64,000 nt of DNA from Ramichloridium luteum (Eukaryota > Ascomycota > Dothideomycetes > Mycosphaerellales > Dissoconiaceae): contig MTSC01000009.1 of the NCBI GenBank assembly GCA_002368545.1, positions 248,001 through 312,000 on the forward strand. Direction: 5' to 3'. The notes beneath the pieces are model-generated. The model did not search any database. It had not been told where the DNA came from and saw nothing but the letters and a program-made list of their open reading frames with translations. Made by a program: the position numbers and the translations under genes. Of this stretch, positions 1 through 11,038 are shown piece after piece. The stretch's first letter is position 1. The number at the start of each line of letters is the position of its first letter.

Positions 1-1
1 A

Positions 2-1907
2 TTGGGTGCAGAGGTTTCACGGCAAGCCGACCTTCGCGTCGCTCCGCGGAGGGACACTGCTGAGGTATGGTCCATCGCTGACAATTACCTTAATCACAGG
101 GGCAACAACAAGCCCGGCCAAATGCCGCCTGGAAGGCAAAACATGCCCAACCAAGGCCCAGGGAACCCGATGCAGGCCAGCGCTATGGAACGTCAGGGCT
201 CAGCCATGAACATGGATGCTCGAAACTCCGGCTCTCCTAACACGGGCGACAATGCTCCTTCGCCGAAGCGTCTCCGAACGGAAGGCAGCCTGCAGCAATT
301 GAACCAGCCGCGATCAGGCCCTCCCGGCCAAGGCAATTTGGTGGGTCCATCCTCCCATCCCGATAATCCTTCCCTGCCACTCCAGACCCGCGAACTCCTT
401 GTGGCCCATGGCCTTGACCCCGACGCTCTTTCCTATGATACCCTCCAGCGCATGTCACAACAGCCCACTAAGTACCAGAAGCAGTCTGTCGAGGCCTACT
501 CGCAAGCCATGAAGCAACAAGTGCAAGCGATCCAGAACTCCAATGCCAACCCCGGCATGAAGGGCATGACCCCGAATCCGGCTGGAATGGGTCCCGTCGG
601 CGGCCAGCCGAATGCGCTTGGTCAACCCGGCTCCATCGACAACCCGAACGACTTCTACGGTGGTAACCGCATGGGCATGCCGAATGGCGCCGCCGCCGCC
701 GGAGCTGCCCAAGCCGCTCAACAAGCCAATGGCAATCATGCGCTCCAGGACTACCAGATGCAGCTTATGCTACTTGAACAGCAGAACAAGAAGCGTCTGC
801 TCATGGCGCGCCAGGAACAAGATAACTTGCCTGGTCAGCCGCATCCCCAGGGCATGCCGGGCAACCCTGCGAATGGTAAGTTGATTTATGCGTTATATCA
901 GGACGACCATTGGCGACACATTGTCGTTGGTACAGAAATATATATCAAATGCTAACACCATGCTTAGGCGTCATGGATCCTAACATGCCCAACATGAACA
1001 ACCCTGCCATGCGCGCCATGATTGCCAATGGCATGCGCCCGCAAGGCGCTCACCCCATGGACCCGCAGATGCAGCAGATGATGGCAGCGCGAATGGGTGC
1101 CGGTGGCATGATGCCCGGCGGCGCCGGTTTCCCGCCGGGTCAGCAACCCGGTGGCCCACCACAGGGCGGCATGATGCCCGGTCAACCGCAGCAGCAGCAA
1201 CCGCCGCAGGGTGGTCAACCACAGAACATGACGCCGCGCCAGGGCAACATGGCACCACCGCCCGCGCCGGCGTTAGCCGGCGGTGCGGCAAATGGCGCCA
1301 ACCAGCCCAGCAGTCCTGCGCAGCCGCCGGCGCCTCCGACGCCGACCCAGAGTAAGGGCGGTAAGAACGCCAAGAAGGATGGGAAGAACTCGAAGGTATG
1401 CTAAGACCATGAGCGCAATGTGCGTCATGCTTATTCAATCATACTCACAATCCGTGTTTTTAGGCACCTGCAAAGAAGGGCGCTGCCGCTGCTGCAGCCG
1501 AGGCCGACGCACCGCCGACACCGACGCCGCCTCCGGCCGCGACCCCCAACGCCGCTGGTGGGTTCAAGAACGGACCGAATGGCCCGAACGCAAACGGTCC
1601 TCCGCAAGCCGGTGGCCCCAACGCCGCCAATGCGAACAACGGCCAGCCGCAACAACCACAGCAACAGCCCCCGCACATGGGTGGCGGTCCGCCGGATATG
1701 AACAACATCCCCTTCGGTGTCGGCGACCTGACGGGCGATTTCGGCGGCGTGCCCGGCGCCATGGAGTTCGCGGACCCGCTCAACAGTACCGACGTGCTGG
1801 ACACGTTCGACTTCGAGAGCTTCCTCAACAACGGCGACGACAACAACTTCGGCTTCGACGCGAACCTGGCCTTTGGCGACTCAATCGAGGCGGATCTCGG
1901 CAGTTAG
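2..1907 (+). CDS. somA: SomA/Flo8-type transcriptional activator, 5'-truncated
   Basis: Nuclear activator of the LisH/LUFS family (Aspergillus SomA, yeast Flo8), which acts downstream of cAMP-PKA in adhesion, development and virulence. Exons: <2-875, 968-1395, 1464-1907; both introns have good donors and acceptors and the frame joins cleanly. The N-terminal LisH part lies left of the window. Visible are a Gln/Pro/Met/Asn-rich low-complexity body, a basic NAPSPKR block, the family-typical ALQDYQMQLMLLEQQN helix, and an acidic C-terminal tail (STDVLDTFDFESFLNN) typical of the SomA end. Bases 65-99 could be a further, unusually short intron (GTATGG...CACAG); reading straight through is also open, so the first ~33 codons are uncertain. 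The family call rests on the helix and the tail and is fairly firm. Confidence 0.85.
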
Positions 1908-3454
1908 GTATGGGAGATTTCGTCCTCGTTTTGAGAAATTGGATTCTAGCGGCATTGTCATCGTGTCTTCGATTGCCGTCGCCGTCGCCGTCGTTCGCGC
2001 CCTTGGAGCTGGACCACCAGTACTTTTACTGGACGCATCTCAATCGCTTCTCTCGCTCTGACTTTAGCTTTGCGGAACTGGATACGAAACATTCGCATCC
2101 CTCGCTAAGCATCGCCGATTATCGTTGTCACCAAGCCGAGTCGCGCTCAGCTTGAATGCCGTCACGCCAAGAAGAGAGACCAATGACGGCTAAGAAGAAA
2201 ATTGTAGAAAAGAAAAAAAGGAGGAGAGAAAGATGGAAGAGTCATCGCCCGCCGCCTGATGGCCATCGGGAATCGCGCCTGACACGCCCTGTTGCTTGAT
2301 CAAGCTGGGCAGAAGCACCCGGCTCTATAGCCATCTAATGTTCGCGATATCCCTCGTTATTTGCCTTTATTGTTTTTGTTGCTTGTATCCTTTTCCCACT
2401 TCGGCCTTCCCACCGAAATTGGAGTCCTACCTCTTTCTGTGCCTTTTGCTCTTATCTTTATTTCTTGTTCGATATCACAACGCGGGTGCTGTTGGGGGAA
2501 TGGGTGGGATCGAAAATGATCCTGGGAGTGAAGAAAGAAAGTGAGGAGAAACGGAAAATGGAAATCCCTTTTTGGCTACATCCTTTTTGGTTCTTCTTCT
2601 TCTTGCATTCCGTGGAAAAGGAAGTCGTCGTCTCATCCACGACCTTCCACCTCTGTCACCTCTGTGTTGCTTCTTTGCTCTCTCGCCTTTTCCCTTCTTG
2701 GTCGCCGGATCCATCGACGATACATGGTTATTTTTTCTGGCTGGCGGCGTTTGTGTGTATTTCTCAACTGTTGGTTGCTTAATGTTGGACGTGTGTGTGT
2801 GTATCGGCGGGGTCTTTTCTTGTCTCTATATACCTCTACTTATCGAACTTTTCCTGCTTCATTGTATGGATCTCCGTGTGTCCCGCCTTATTCTTGGTTG
2901 GTTCTGGTCCAGCGGGTTGAGCAGTTGATCCACCAAGTGGCCGCTCGTCGATGCCTTTCCGATGTATAACTCAATTCCGAAACCTCCTTGTGTAAGATCG
3001 TTTAACGGTCAATCAGACATCACTGCACGAAGCTCGTGAGGGTGGTGTTGGTGACCGATGGGCAAGGGTTCACCGGTGTTCCCCACAACGCGGCACGGAT
3101 ACCCATTGGTGGTCTCAGGGTAACGTCATTCGTCAAGGTGATCTTTCCAGACATTTCTTCCATGTGCTGCGCGCATCCTTCAACACCGGGCAAACATTGC
3201 CAGAAAGGTTTGTCGTACAACAATCATCGCGATCATAACGTTAAGAGAGAAATCTCCGAAAGAAAGCCGTTCTAGTTCTGTTGACAACAACGACATTGAA
3301 CATCTTGAGAATATAGCTCCATAGCGGCGAACACAAGCTTCGGACGAGCGACCAGCTGACGACGATAATAAGCTTCATTTGTGCCCCTCGTTGATGAGGG
3401 TCGATTGCATGACCGCGAAGTTAAAGTCAAGTCCAGGCGGTCTCTTCCTGAGCG
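1908..3454. other. gene-free stretch, 3' region of the activator gene
   Basis: About 1.5 kb without a supportable gene. The part near 2190-2235 is purine-rich and 2340-2900 is strongly pyrimidine-rich with T-runs. The left half probably holds the activator's 3' UTR and the right half the promoter of the GFA-fold gene. Short open frames here are low-complexity. Confidence 0.5.
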
Positions 3455-4433
3455 ATGGCGGTCCCGCACCAGCTCTTTGGCGCTTGTGCCTGCGACAGGA
3501 ACCAGTACACCATCACGGTTCCCGTCGCAGAGGCCCGGCGCGCGCGAGTCTTCTTCGACAACAGCACTGCAAACCGTAAGTGAAAAATCTCCATGGTTCA
3601 TGACCCTCTCTTTCTGTTTACTTTTGGCTGAGCCGATGGTCAACGAGTGAATAGGTCGCGCACAAGCCGCTCCCGTCACTGCCTGGTTGCGCGTCCCGCG
3701 CGCCTGGTACGCCAGCTGCACCGTCGCGCAGTTTGAAGGCGAGTCGCATGCGCTGATCCGGCGAACTTTCTATCCTCCTCCAGCTCCAGTGACCAGCGCC
3801 GCCGCTCCAGCTGCGTCAAGAACACGAAGGCATTTCTGTGGGTTCTGCGGCACGCATTTGTCCAAGGCGGAGGAGTTTGATCGAGAACCGTCAGAAAATG
3901 ACATTGATGTGACGTTGGGGAGTCTGGAGGGCGAGAGTCTGAACGGGTTGGAGGCACTCGGAGTGCTGTCGTCAGATGAGGAGGATGACCGAGAACATGA
4001 AGAGGGGGAGCAAGAAAGAGACGATAGCAGTACAACAGCGGAGTTCGAGCAACGACAACGCGCGGCTGCAGAAGCCGCAGCAGACAGGACAGCAGCAGCC
4101 GACGCGGCAGACGGGTTGATCAAGCAGGACGCGATGATCAACGACGAGAATCATATCTCCGCCATGTCGGACCTGGAGGGACCGGGAGCGCTGGAAACAT
4201 CCCGCCCTCCACTGCACCAGATGCAGCACCGTGGGATCCCGTACTTCGAAACGCTGGTCGAGAACAGTCGATTCGGCCAGATCAAGCGCCAAAAGGGCGG
4301 GCATGTATCCCGCGACGGCATCACGCGTGTACAGTGGGAGGTTGTCGAGATCACGAATGAGCCTGCGATTGCCGAGGAGACTGCTACACGAGTCGACGAC
4401 AATCCGCATAAGAGGCAGAGACGCGTGACTTGA
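3455..4433 (+). CDS. GFA/CENP-V-fold protein with acidic and Ala-rich tail
   Basis: Exons 3455-3575 and 3655-4433 (299 aa). The fold is that of glutathione-dependent formaldehyde-activating enzyme / CENP-V. Seen: an N-terminal GACAC motif (Cys 11 and 13), a conserved LRVP-WY core, and a C-terminal CGFCGT zinc knuckle. The middle CxxC-type ligands of catalytic family members are not present; that stretch reads DNSTANRRAQAAP, as I recall it does in a fungal subfamily. The knuckle is followed by an acidic stretch, an Ala/Gln/Arg-rich segment (likely coiled coil) and a basic KRQRR end that could be a nuclear signal. The 79-bp intron has GTAAGT and AATAG ends. Function unknown; thiol chemistry should not be assumed. 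Confidence 0.82.
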
Positions 4434-4716
4434 AGCAGCTTGGGATCGTCTGATCAGTCTCATTGCATGGTAGGAGCTTGGTATCCGTGGTACCACCAAT
4501 GGAAAATTGCAGAACGGATAATCAGTGATATCAATGGCGAATGCTAAACGAAACTTTTACTCTCCTTGCTGATACGAATATGATAGGTAGCTTAATACAC
4601 AGGCATCGATTCACAACATACTATTTATCACATCTCAAGTGCCATCGGCTCCGACTGTAGTGCGGGACATGCTGTCACTCCATTTCCCTCAGTATCGGCC
4701 TTTTGCCATCAGGCAC

Positions 4717-6309
4717 TCAGGCGCCGAAGCCCAGCTCCCTGTTTGCCTGTTCCATGACCTCTACCTGGCCGCTGGTAAGCCCAGGCTCCGATGAATCCCA
4801 GCTCTGCAGTCCGAATGCACGAAGGCCAGCCGTGGTGCTCACAGCCTGCGCCGTTTCCGGACCAGTCCGACCCACGTGCTGCGACTCGCCAATCCCGCCT
4901 CCAAAGTCTGGACAGGGCGTTCCTTCCAAGAAGGCCGCGCGCTGCCGGGCCGCAAAAGTTGCATTGCCCACAGTCAGAGGACAGGCGGGGATATACATGA
5001 CGCTGGAATCTCCCGTACCGGCGTGGACTGGGTCAACCGCGTGGATGGTATCGCAGTGCCACGCGACATAGTCGCCCGGTTGGACGCGCGGCACATGAAT
5101 CATGGTCTTCGCGAGCTCGAGATGCGGATGTAGGTGTGGGCGCAGCTCTTGACCGTGACCGGGTGTTGCACCTTGCAGCCATGACGATTGTGTTGGATCG
5201 AGCGTCCAGTTGTCTGCCGCGAGGAAGTCTGCGTCGGTCTCGCCGCCTACGAAAGCGGTCGCGGGGTTTGTGGGTGAGAAGAATGGCCGCAGCAAGAAAT
5301 ATGCCGTCGCGCGGCTGAACAATGGGTTCACGAGCAGCGTGCCCTCGTTCGGACCCGTATGGCTCATCGACATCCACCCCTGAAACATCCGGAACTCGCT
5401 GCAGGCGCCGATGCCCTGGTACAGATCCATGTTGACCGGTAATCGGCTACCCGCTTCCCAGGCATCGAAGTCCTCCCAGCGTCCCCGGAACACATCGTCG
5501 TACACCCTCCCAAGACCGTATCCGTTCTCCTCCCACCGCTCGCAGGATCCGCCATCCACGTGCGGCCCCAGAGCGAACGTCGCATCACCCGGCTGTCGCA
5601 TCCGCAATCGATCGGCGTAGATGACCGGGTGTGCGGTGGAGACCAGCGCGCTTGGGTCGCGCGCTTGCCACAGTCCCATCAAGAACTTCTGCGTGTCCAG
5701 GAGATTTGGGTGTGCCCGGGCCGCCAGCTGCGCTCGCGACCAGTACAGCTCGTACACTTGTGGATCATGAGCGGGAAATGCTCGCGTTTGAGGATTCGCG
5801 GCGATGTATGCTTGGAGATCGCTCTTCCATCCCAGCGCCGTCTCTCTCGGCACCACATTGCGGACTACAGCGACACCATGTTTCCGCACTGCAGTTCGGA
5901 ATTTGGTGACTGTCTCAGTTGCCCCCGCTTCTTTTTCCGATTGCAACTCCTCAAAGTCGATCTCGGGAATGATCCCTGATCTTCGAGCCGCAATGGTAGG
6001 GACTTCGGTCCGGAGCGCTGCGAGTAGCCGGTCCCATGATGCCTTCACGGCATCTTCGTGGCCGGCAATCAGACGAGTCTTGAGCGCCGCGAACCGGGGC
6101 TCGAGTTGATCAAATTGAACGCCTGAGAGCGAGGCGAAAGCAGCGGAGATGTCCCCTTCGCGTTTCTGAGGCGGTGCGGATGTTGTCGGAGTGGTTGTCG
6201 TTGCAGTAGATGTAGAGATTGTGCGGACGGTAGATATCGACCTACGCCGTACTGTGCGAAGGCTGTGTATACACGGAGTTGTGCGGGTAAGGTGGTTCAT
6301 CGTAGCCAT
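4717..6309 (-). CDS. DUF1479 family protein (2-oxoglutarate/Fe(II) oxygenase-like)
   Basis: Intronless, 530 aa, convergent with the GFA-fold gene (283 bp apart). Residues 1-45 are rich in Arg, Ser and Thr with few acids, which resembles a mitochondrial presequence (inferred). The rest matches the DUF1479/YbiU family, related to phytanoyl-CoA dioxygenase-type oxygenases: a GPHVDGGSCERW motif near residue 250 supplies the H-x-D pair, and a WHCDTIHAVDPVH segment near 418-428 supplies the distal His of a facial triad. An arginine suited to 2-oxoglutarate is not certain. Substrate unknown. Length fits fungal members (about 430-530 aa). Confidence 0.85.
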   Translation of the reverse strand: MATMNHLTRTTPCIHSLRTVRRRSISTVRTISTSTATTTTPTTSAPPQKREGDISAAFASLSGVQFDQLEPRFAALKTRLIAGHEDAVKASWDRLLAALRTEVPTIAARRSGIIPEIDFEELQSEKEAGATETVTKFRTAVRKHGVAVVRNVVPRETALGWKSDLQAYIAANPQTRAFPAHDPQVYELYWSRAQLAARAHPNLLDTQKFLMGLWQARDPSALVSTAHPVIYADRLRMRQPGDATFALGPHVDGGSCERWEENGYGLGRVYDDVFRGRWEDFDAWEAGSRLPVNMDLYQGIGACSEFRMFQGWMSMSHTGPNEGTLLVNPLFSRATAYFLLRPFFSPTNPATAFVGGETDADFLAADNWTLDPTQSSWLQGATPGHGQELRPHLHPHLELAKTMIHVPRVQPGDYVAWHCDTIHAVDPVHAGTGDSSVMYIPACPLTVGNATFAARQRAAFLEGTPCPDFGGGIGESQHVGRTGPETAQAVSTTAGLRAFGLQSWDSSEPGLTSGQVEVMEQANRELGFGA

Positions 6310-6943
6310 TGCCGACTTCTGGTCCGTCTTAGCGATGTTGTCGTGATCGTTGGCAGCGTGTCGATGGCTATCGGGATGCTTTCAAACATTGAGCGATTTC
6401 GGACTTGATGCAATTCATTGTGACATTCAGATCCACGTCCACCTATATACCGCAACATTATACTAAACCTACCAGCTCTATTGCCGATTGGTAAGGCGGC
6501 AGATGGCAGTGCGATTGCATTTATGCCTGGCGGCCGTTTGCCAGAAATGGAAAGTGGCCGCCATGGGACAAGCGGGATCCCCAAAGAAGCGCCGGGGAGC
6601 GCTTCGAATGGTGATTTGTGGCGTCTGTCTACCAATGGACATCGGGGATGCATTGCGGCAATTGACGGCCTATCATTAGTCCAGCAAATAGCTCGTGTCT
6701 TGGAAGTCAATTAGCCTATTTGCATGATTCCAAGCGCATGCGTTAACGAAAGGAGTGTAATTGGATAGGTATGAGCAAAGGCATATGTTTGGACAATCGT
6801 TGTTTCACAGTGGAGTCTGCATAGCCTCAGTCATAGCAGACCAGACTTATCACCGAAAGGGGATGGAGCAATAAATCAAAATGTCAAATCTCAGAGCAAT
6901 CATTGTAACCCAGCATTTCCTCGAGGATGTTTGACGACGTTCA
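6310..6943. other. intergenic between DUF1479 and DMC1
   Basis: Promoter side of the DUF1479 gene and 3' side of DMC1. Nothing conserved seen; short open frames only. Confidence 0.5.
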
Positions 6944-8345
6944 TCACGCCTTGTCCGGATCGTTGATACCGCCAGCAGTGATTACGTAGGTCGCCTCGGC
7001 CTCTGGACAATCTACGAAATTGGTGAGCTATGTGTACTACCCGAAAAACGGATCAAATCCTTACCTGGTGAGTCCATGACCTTGGCAACACGCTCCTCAC
7101 CACGACCTTTGCGAAGCAGGATGCGTGTGCTTGAGGCATGAGCCAACACGTGCCCACCGACAGGCTTGCGTCCATCAGCGCCTGCAAAGAGAGCACTTGC
7201 CCCTGGATCTGATTGGACCTGGTTGGTCATGAAAACAGTCAGGTTGAACTCTTCCGCATATTCGACCAGTTTGCGGAGATGAATGCCGAGCTTCTGTTGA
7301 CGTTCTCCAAGTTCACCGCGACCTTGAAAGTCGCTGCGGAAGAGGTTCATGATGCTGTCAACGATCAAGAGTCGATATTCGCCGGTCGCGAACTGTTCTG
7401 CCATGCTACACAGTACTTCGTGCTGGTGCTCGCTGTTCCTAGCCCGAACATATAGTATGTTTTCAATCGTGGTTTCGCTGTCCACTACTTTCATTAATAT
7501 ATAGTTGCGTGGTTCGCCATGAATCTGAGTACTAACGGCCGAATCGGTCCGCGATCTCCTTCACTCTCTCCGGGCGAAATGTCCCTTCCGTATCTGCCAA
7601 TCGATCAGTTGAGCTTCGTGAGCACGTCTGAGTGTTGTCTTACCAAGTATCGCAACCTTTCCCTCCGCACCGCCAGCCTCTTTCGGAAGCTGTGCAACAA
7701 CCGCCATGGTATGACACAGCTGTGTCTTGCCACACCGATACTCGCCATAGACCTCGTTCACACTACGTGACTCGAAACCACCTTTGAGAATGCTGTCCCA
7801 GGCTTTGCTGCCGGTGGAGATGCGATAGCAGCTGCGTCGTTGGGCGGCAAGCTCGGCAAGTGTCATGAAGCCATTGCGAGTTGGCTGGATTAGCAGGATT
7901 ATAAATTAGCTGGCCGATCGTGTTCAAAGATTTATGCCACATACCAGACACTTGCGGACTGCTTCTCGAATCTTCTCAACTTTGACCTCAGAGAAGCCTT
8001 TGATCTTCAGCAGTGTTCGAGTTGTTGCGCTTTGGATGGCCTAAAAAAGCACACGTGAATATATTGATCGAGAATGCTTCACCAAGGTTTCGCTGCTGAC
8101 GTACTCCAATGGTGTGCAGGTGATTCGCTTTCAGCCGCTGAATATCGACTTGACCGATGCCTGTCGACTCCGGTGAGTTGGCATTTATAGATGGCGCTCG
8201 CACACTACTTACCGTGGTGCTGCAGTTCATCGATGTCGGTAAACGTCGAAAGAACATTCTGAATACAGCTGTAAGCTAAATACAGTCTTTCATTCGGAGC
8301 GACACGAACCTCCTCATCGTCACTGCTGACGACTGAAGCTGGCAT
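6944..8345 (-). CDS. DMC1: meiotic recombinase Dmc1
   Basis: RecA/Rad51-family strand-exchange protein of meiosis, acting as nucleoprotein filaments on resected double-strand breaks. Seven exons, given as complement: 8213-8345, 8105-8160, 7945-8040, 7644-7884, 7537-7593, 7065-7487, 6944-7011; all six introns (49-64 bp) have GT...AG ends and the frame joins throughout (357 aa). Order: N-terminal helix-hairpin-helix (IKGFSEVKVEKI), polymerisation region, Walker A GEYRCGKTQ, Walker B LLIVDS, the L1 region GRGELGERQQKL, and the L2 region DPGASALFAGADGRKPVGG. The L2 and RQQKL sequences are Dmc1-type, not Rad51-type. Intact, implying meiotic competence. Small deviations include KGGF where GGGF is usual. 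Confidence 0.95.
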
Positions 8346-9270
8346 GATGAAGCGAGTCCCTGACGGCGGGCGAGATGTTGAGCACGAGTAGTCGGTGGAT
8401 ATTCTGGTTGCGAGATGACAATGTGACGGACAGAATAGATTCGGTGCATTAAGACAACGCGTCGGGACTGCCAGCACGGTGTGACATCTCGATTCGGCAG
8501 GAGCGCCATCGGGAAGGCACGATCGACTTACACGCGTCCAAATCCGACTTGGATGGAACAGGCGCGTCAATCCGAGAACCTCGACCGCGTCTCATCGATG
8601 TCCTTTGTAACGCGGAATCCCAAAAGCTGTCGGCACGTCAACAAGAACGAAACTCGACTGCAATTTGCTCATGAAGCTGTTGTATTCATTTGTACAGATC
8701 AGTCAATACTAGGTGCGAGTAACCACCCCAAAGTGTTGATAGACCCGGGGAACACCGCCTCTCGTTCTCTCCTCTCTCATTCCCTAATCAACACACTCCG
8801 GTACGCACAGCTTCCGCTCTTCTCTCTCCGCCCTCCGTCTACCCCATTTCTTGTGTCTTGCCCTACCTGCCCTCGCCCGTTGATTCCGTTCGCTCTGCGG
8901 CCGCCGATCTTGTTTCTTCCCCATCGTAAGAGAAAGCGCTTCATGAGGCCAGGTCGCCTCTCCAAATTTACTCGTCAGCGCCACTCGCTCTCCTGCCTTG
9001 TCATTCGTTCCGCCGGGGTATAGGTATATTGCTGGGTCGTGATGGTCGTTTAAGGAAACTAATGGTTTGTATGATGAATGTGTCGTAGGTCGTGAGATCG
9101 TTCCAACGCCCGACAGTGGAGTAGGTAGATGGTGATGAACGATAGTAAGTGAAGTTTGTTCAAGGTCGAAAGTGGAAATAGGAAATGCAGGTTCAAAAGG
9201 GTGGGCCAGAAGCGAAGACCATTGTGTCATCTCCATGGCCATCGGAGAGCACATTGGAGTCTAGAATTAA
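8346..9270. other. intergenic, CT-rich
   Basis: Promoter region of DMC1 on its left and 3' UTR of the CCHC-protein gene on its right. Strongly pyrimidine-rich between about 8755 and 8930. A 180-codon frame on the + strand is low-complexity and was not accepted. Confidence 0.5.
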
Positions 9271-10041
9271 CTAGACCGGGACCTGAGGCGGGATGCCCGA
9301 GTCGCCGAGACCATCGCCGTTGAGGCCAGTGGCGATGCCGTTGGTGTCAACCTGCACCTGAGGGCACTCGCGGCTGATGTGGCCAGCCTCGCCACATCGG
9401 TAGCAGGTCTTGCCAGCAGAGTTCAATGGGCCACCATTGGGAGCAGTGCAGTCGCGGGAGATGTGTCCGAGCTTGCCACATGCATAGCACTTCATGGCCT
9501 GGGCCTGACAATCGCGGGCAAAGTGGTTCGGACCGCCGCATTTGTAGCACATAGCGGAGCGGTTGCCGACAAAACCGCCACGACCGCCGACGAAGCCACC
9601 GCGGCCGGCACCAGCACCACGACCGATAGGGGCTGCGCTGGGAGTAGGGCAGTTGCGCTGTTGTGTGGTCAGCATTGCGTGGTATTGCAATATTTGCATT
9701 TCGCAAAAGACTTACAGCGAGGTGACCGATCTGGCCGCATGAGTAGCAGCGGCCACCCTGAGGCCCTCCGCTCACACGAAGGGTCGGGCAATCAGCCTGG
9801 ACGTGTCCAAGACCCTGGCAGTGGTAGCACTGCTTGGCTGTACAGAGGTCAATAATTGTTTCTACTCATCTATCTTTTTAGGAGAAGTCTTACTCTCAGT
9901 GGTCCTCGGGTGCGGGCAGTTGTTGCTCTCATGACCGGGCTGTTTGCAATTGTAACACAAACGCTCACTGCTGGAGCAGACCTCGGCGTAGTGGCCGACG
10001 TTGCCGCACTTGTAACAGGCACGACGCGAAAGGGACGACAT
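9271..10041 (-). CDS. GIS2: CCHC zinc-knuckle nucleic-acid binding protein (Gis2/Byr3/CNBP)
   Basis: Exons as complement: 9894-10041, 9716-9837, 9271-9657 (218 aa). Seven CCHC knuckles of the form CYxCGxxGHxxxxC; knuckles 1-2 lie in exon 1, 3-4 span exon 2 into exon 3, and 5-7 lie in exon 3. A Gly/Arg-rich RGG-like linker separates knuckles 4 and 5. Knuckle 5 reads CGGPNHFARDC, with Asn for the usual Gly before His. Seven knuckles and this length match yeast Gis2 and vertebrate CNBP, cytoplasmic RNA-binding proteins that affect translation and stress granules. The start was chosen at MSSLSRRACYKCG because knuckle 1 begins at once; the frame is open upstream to 10311, but that extension looks like 5' UTR. 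Confidence 0.93.
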
Positions 10042-11038
10042 CTTTGCCAATGATACGATCTCTTTATCGAAGTCAGCCAAGTCCTTCAAAAGCGTGTCTC
10101 TTGTACGTGAGGTGAATGGTTCGGATGCCGGATTGGTAGCCGGTTGCGAAAGCGGCGGGTCGGTGGAAAAGTGTGGGAGCGGAAATTTCGAATGCGTACC
10201 TCGTTTTCTGTAAACTGGTAAGTGTGTGCTACTCGACGCAACAAAGGAACACATTTGGCGCTCATTTGGCATCTTGGGCAGTTTCGACAAGGCTTCATGA
10301 ATGAAATCCAAACATCATTGCCGATTGGACTCCACAGAAACGAAGAGCCCAAAGCACAAAGCACAAATCGCAAAATCTCTTACCTCTCTGGAATATCCTT
10401 CTTCAGCAGCAGCGACTTCTTCCTACTTCAACGTCTCCGTCCTCTCCTCACTTCAACCTCAGCGAAACAGCGAACGCAAAAGAAAGCGGTGGGAGTTGTA
10501 ATGATATGTTGTGACTGGTAGAAAGAAAGCAAGCGAAATTCCTGTTCCAAAGAACCTTGGAAATCCTCTTCCGTCCCCGTGGATCGACGGCGGCGGGCAA
10601 GCGGGCAGCGCAGCGCCAGAATTTCACCCTAGAAAGCCCACTCTGCGCCTTCCAGGGCCGAGGCCACGCGCGTAGTAAGGGTCAGATGGCGCGCTCTGAT
10701 TGGCTCCCGGGCACGAGGTCGACGAAAAACTCATGAAGATCATTCATAATTACTGCTTCGATCGACAAAAGAGTATGGGCAAGTTTGCCGTGGGATGTTG
10801 AAACAGCAATTTCCAAAGTATGCTTCAGGGAAGAATATTTTAGGCGCGTGCGAACAATCGAACAAGAATTTCTATCCTGGAAGACGCGTCGGGTATACCT
10901 TGATGGTTGTGACGGAACCGTGTGTGGGTACCAGTTCTTCACATAAGACAGAGAAATATTTGTATGTAACGACCATCCTTGCATTAAATAGATCGACATG
11001 AACTTTTCCGCGACACCACGAATGAGGCAGTATACCAG
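10042..11038. other. intergenic upstream of the CCHC gene
   Basis: About 1 kb holding the CCHC-gene promoter and 5' UTR and the 3' UTR of the UDP-GlcNAc pyrophosphorylase gene. An in-frame open extension of the CCHC gene runs to 10311. No other gene seen. Confidence 0.5.

Noticed and set aside
8481..9023. 180-codon plus-strand frame between DMC1 and the CCHC gene
   Set aside because: Pyrimidine-rich low complexity, Ser/Pro/Leu-rich translation, no features; likely promoter sequence.
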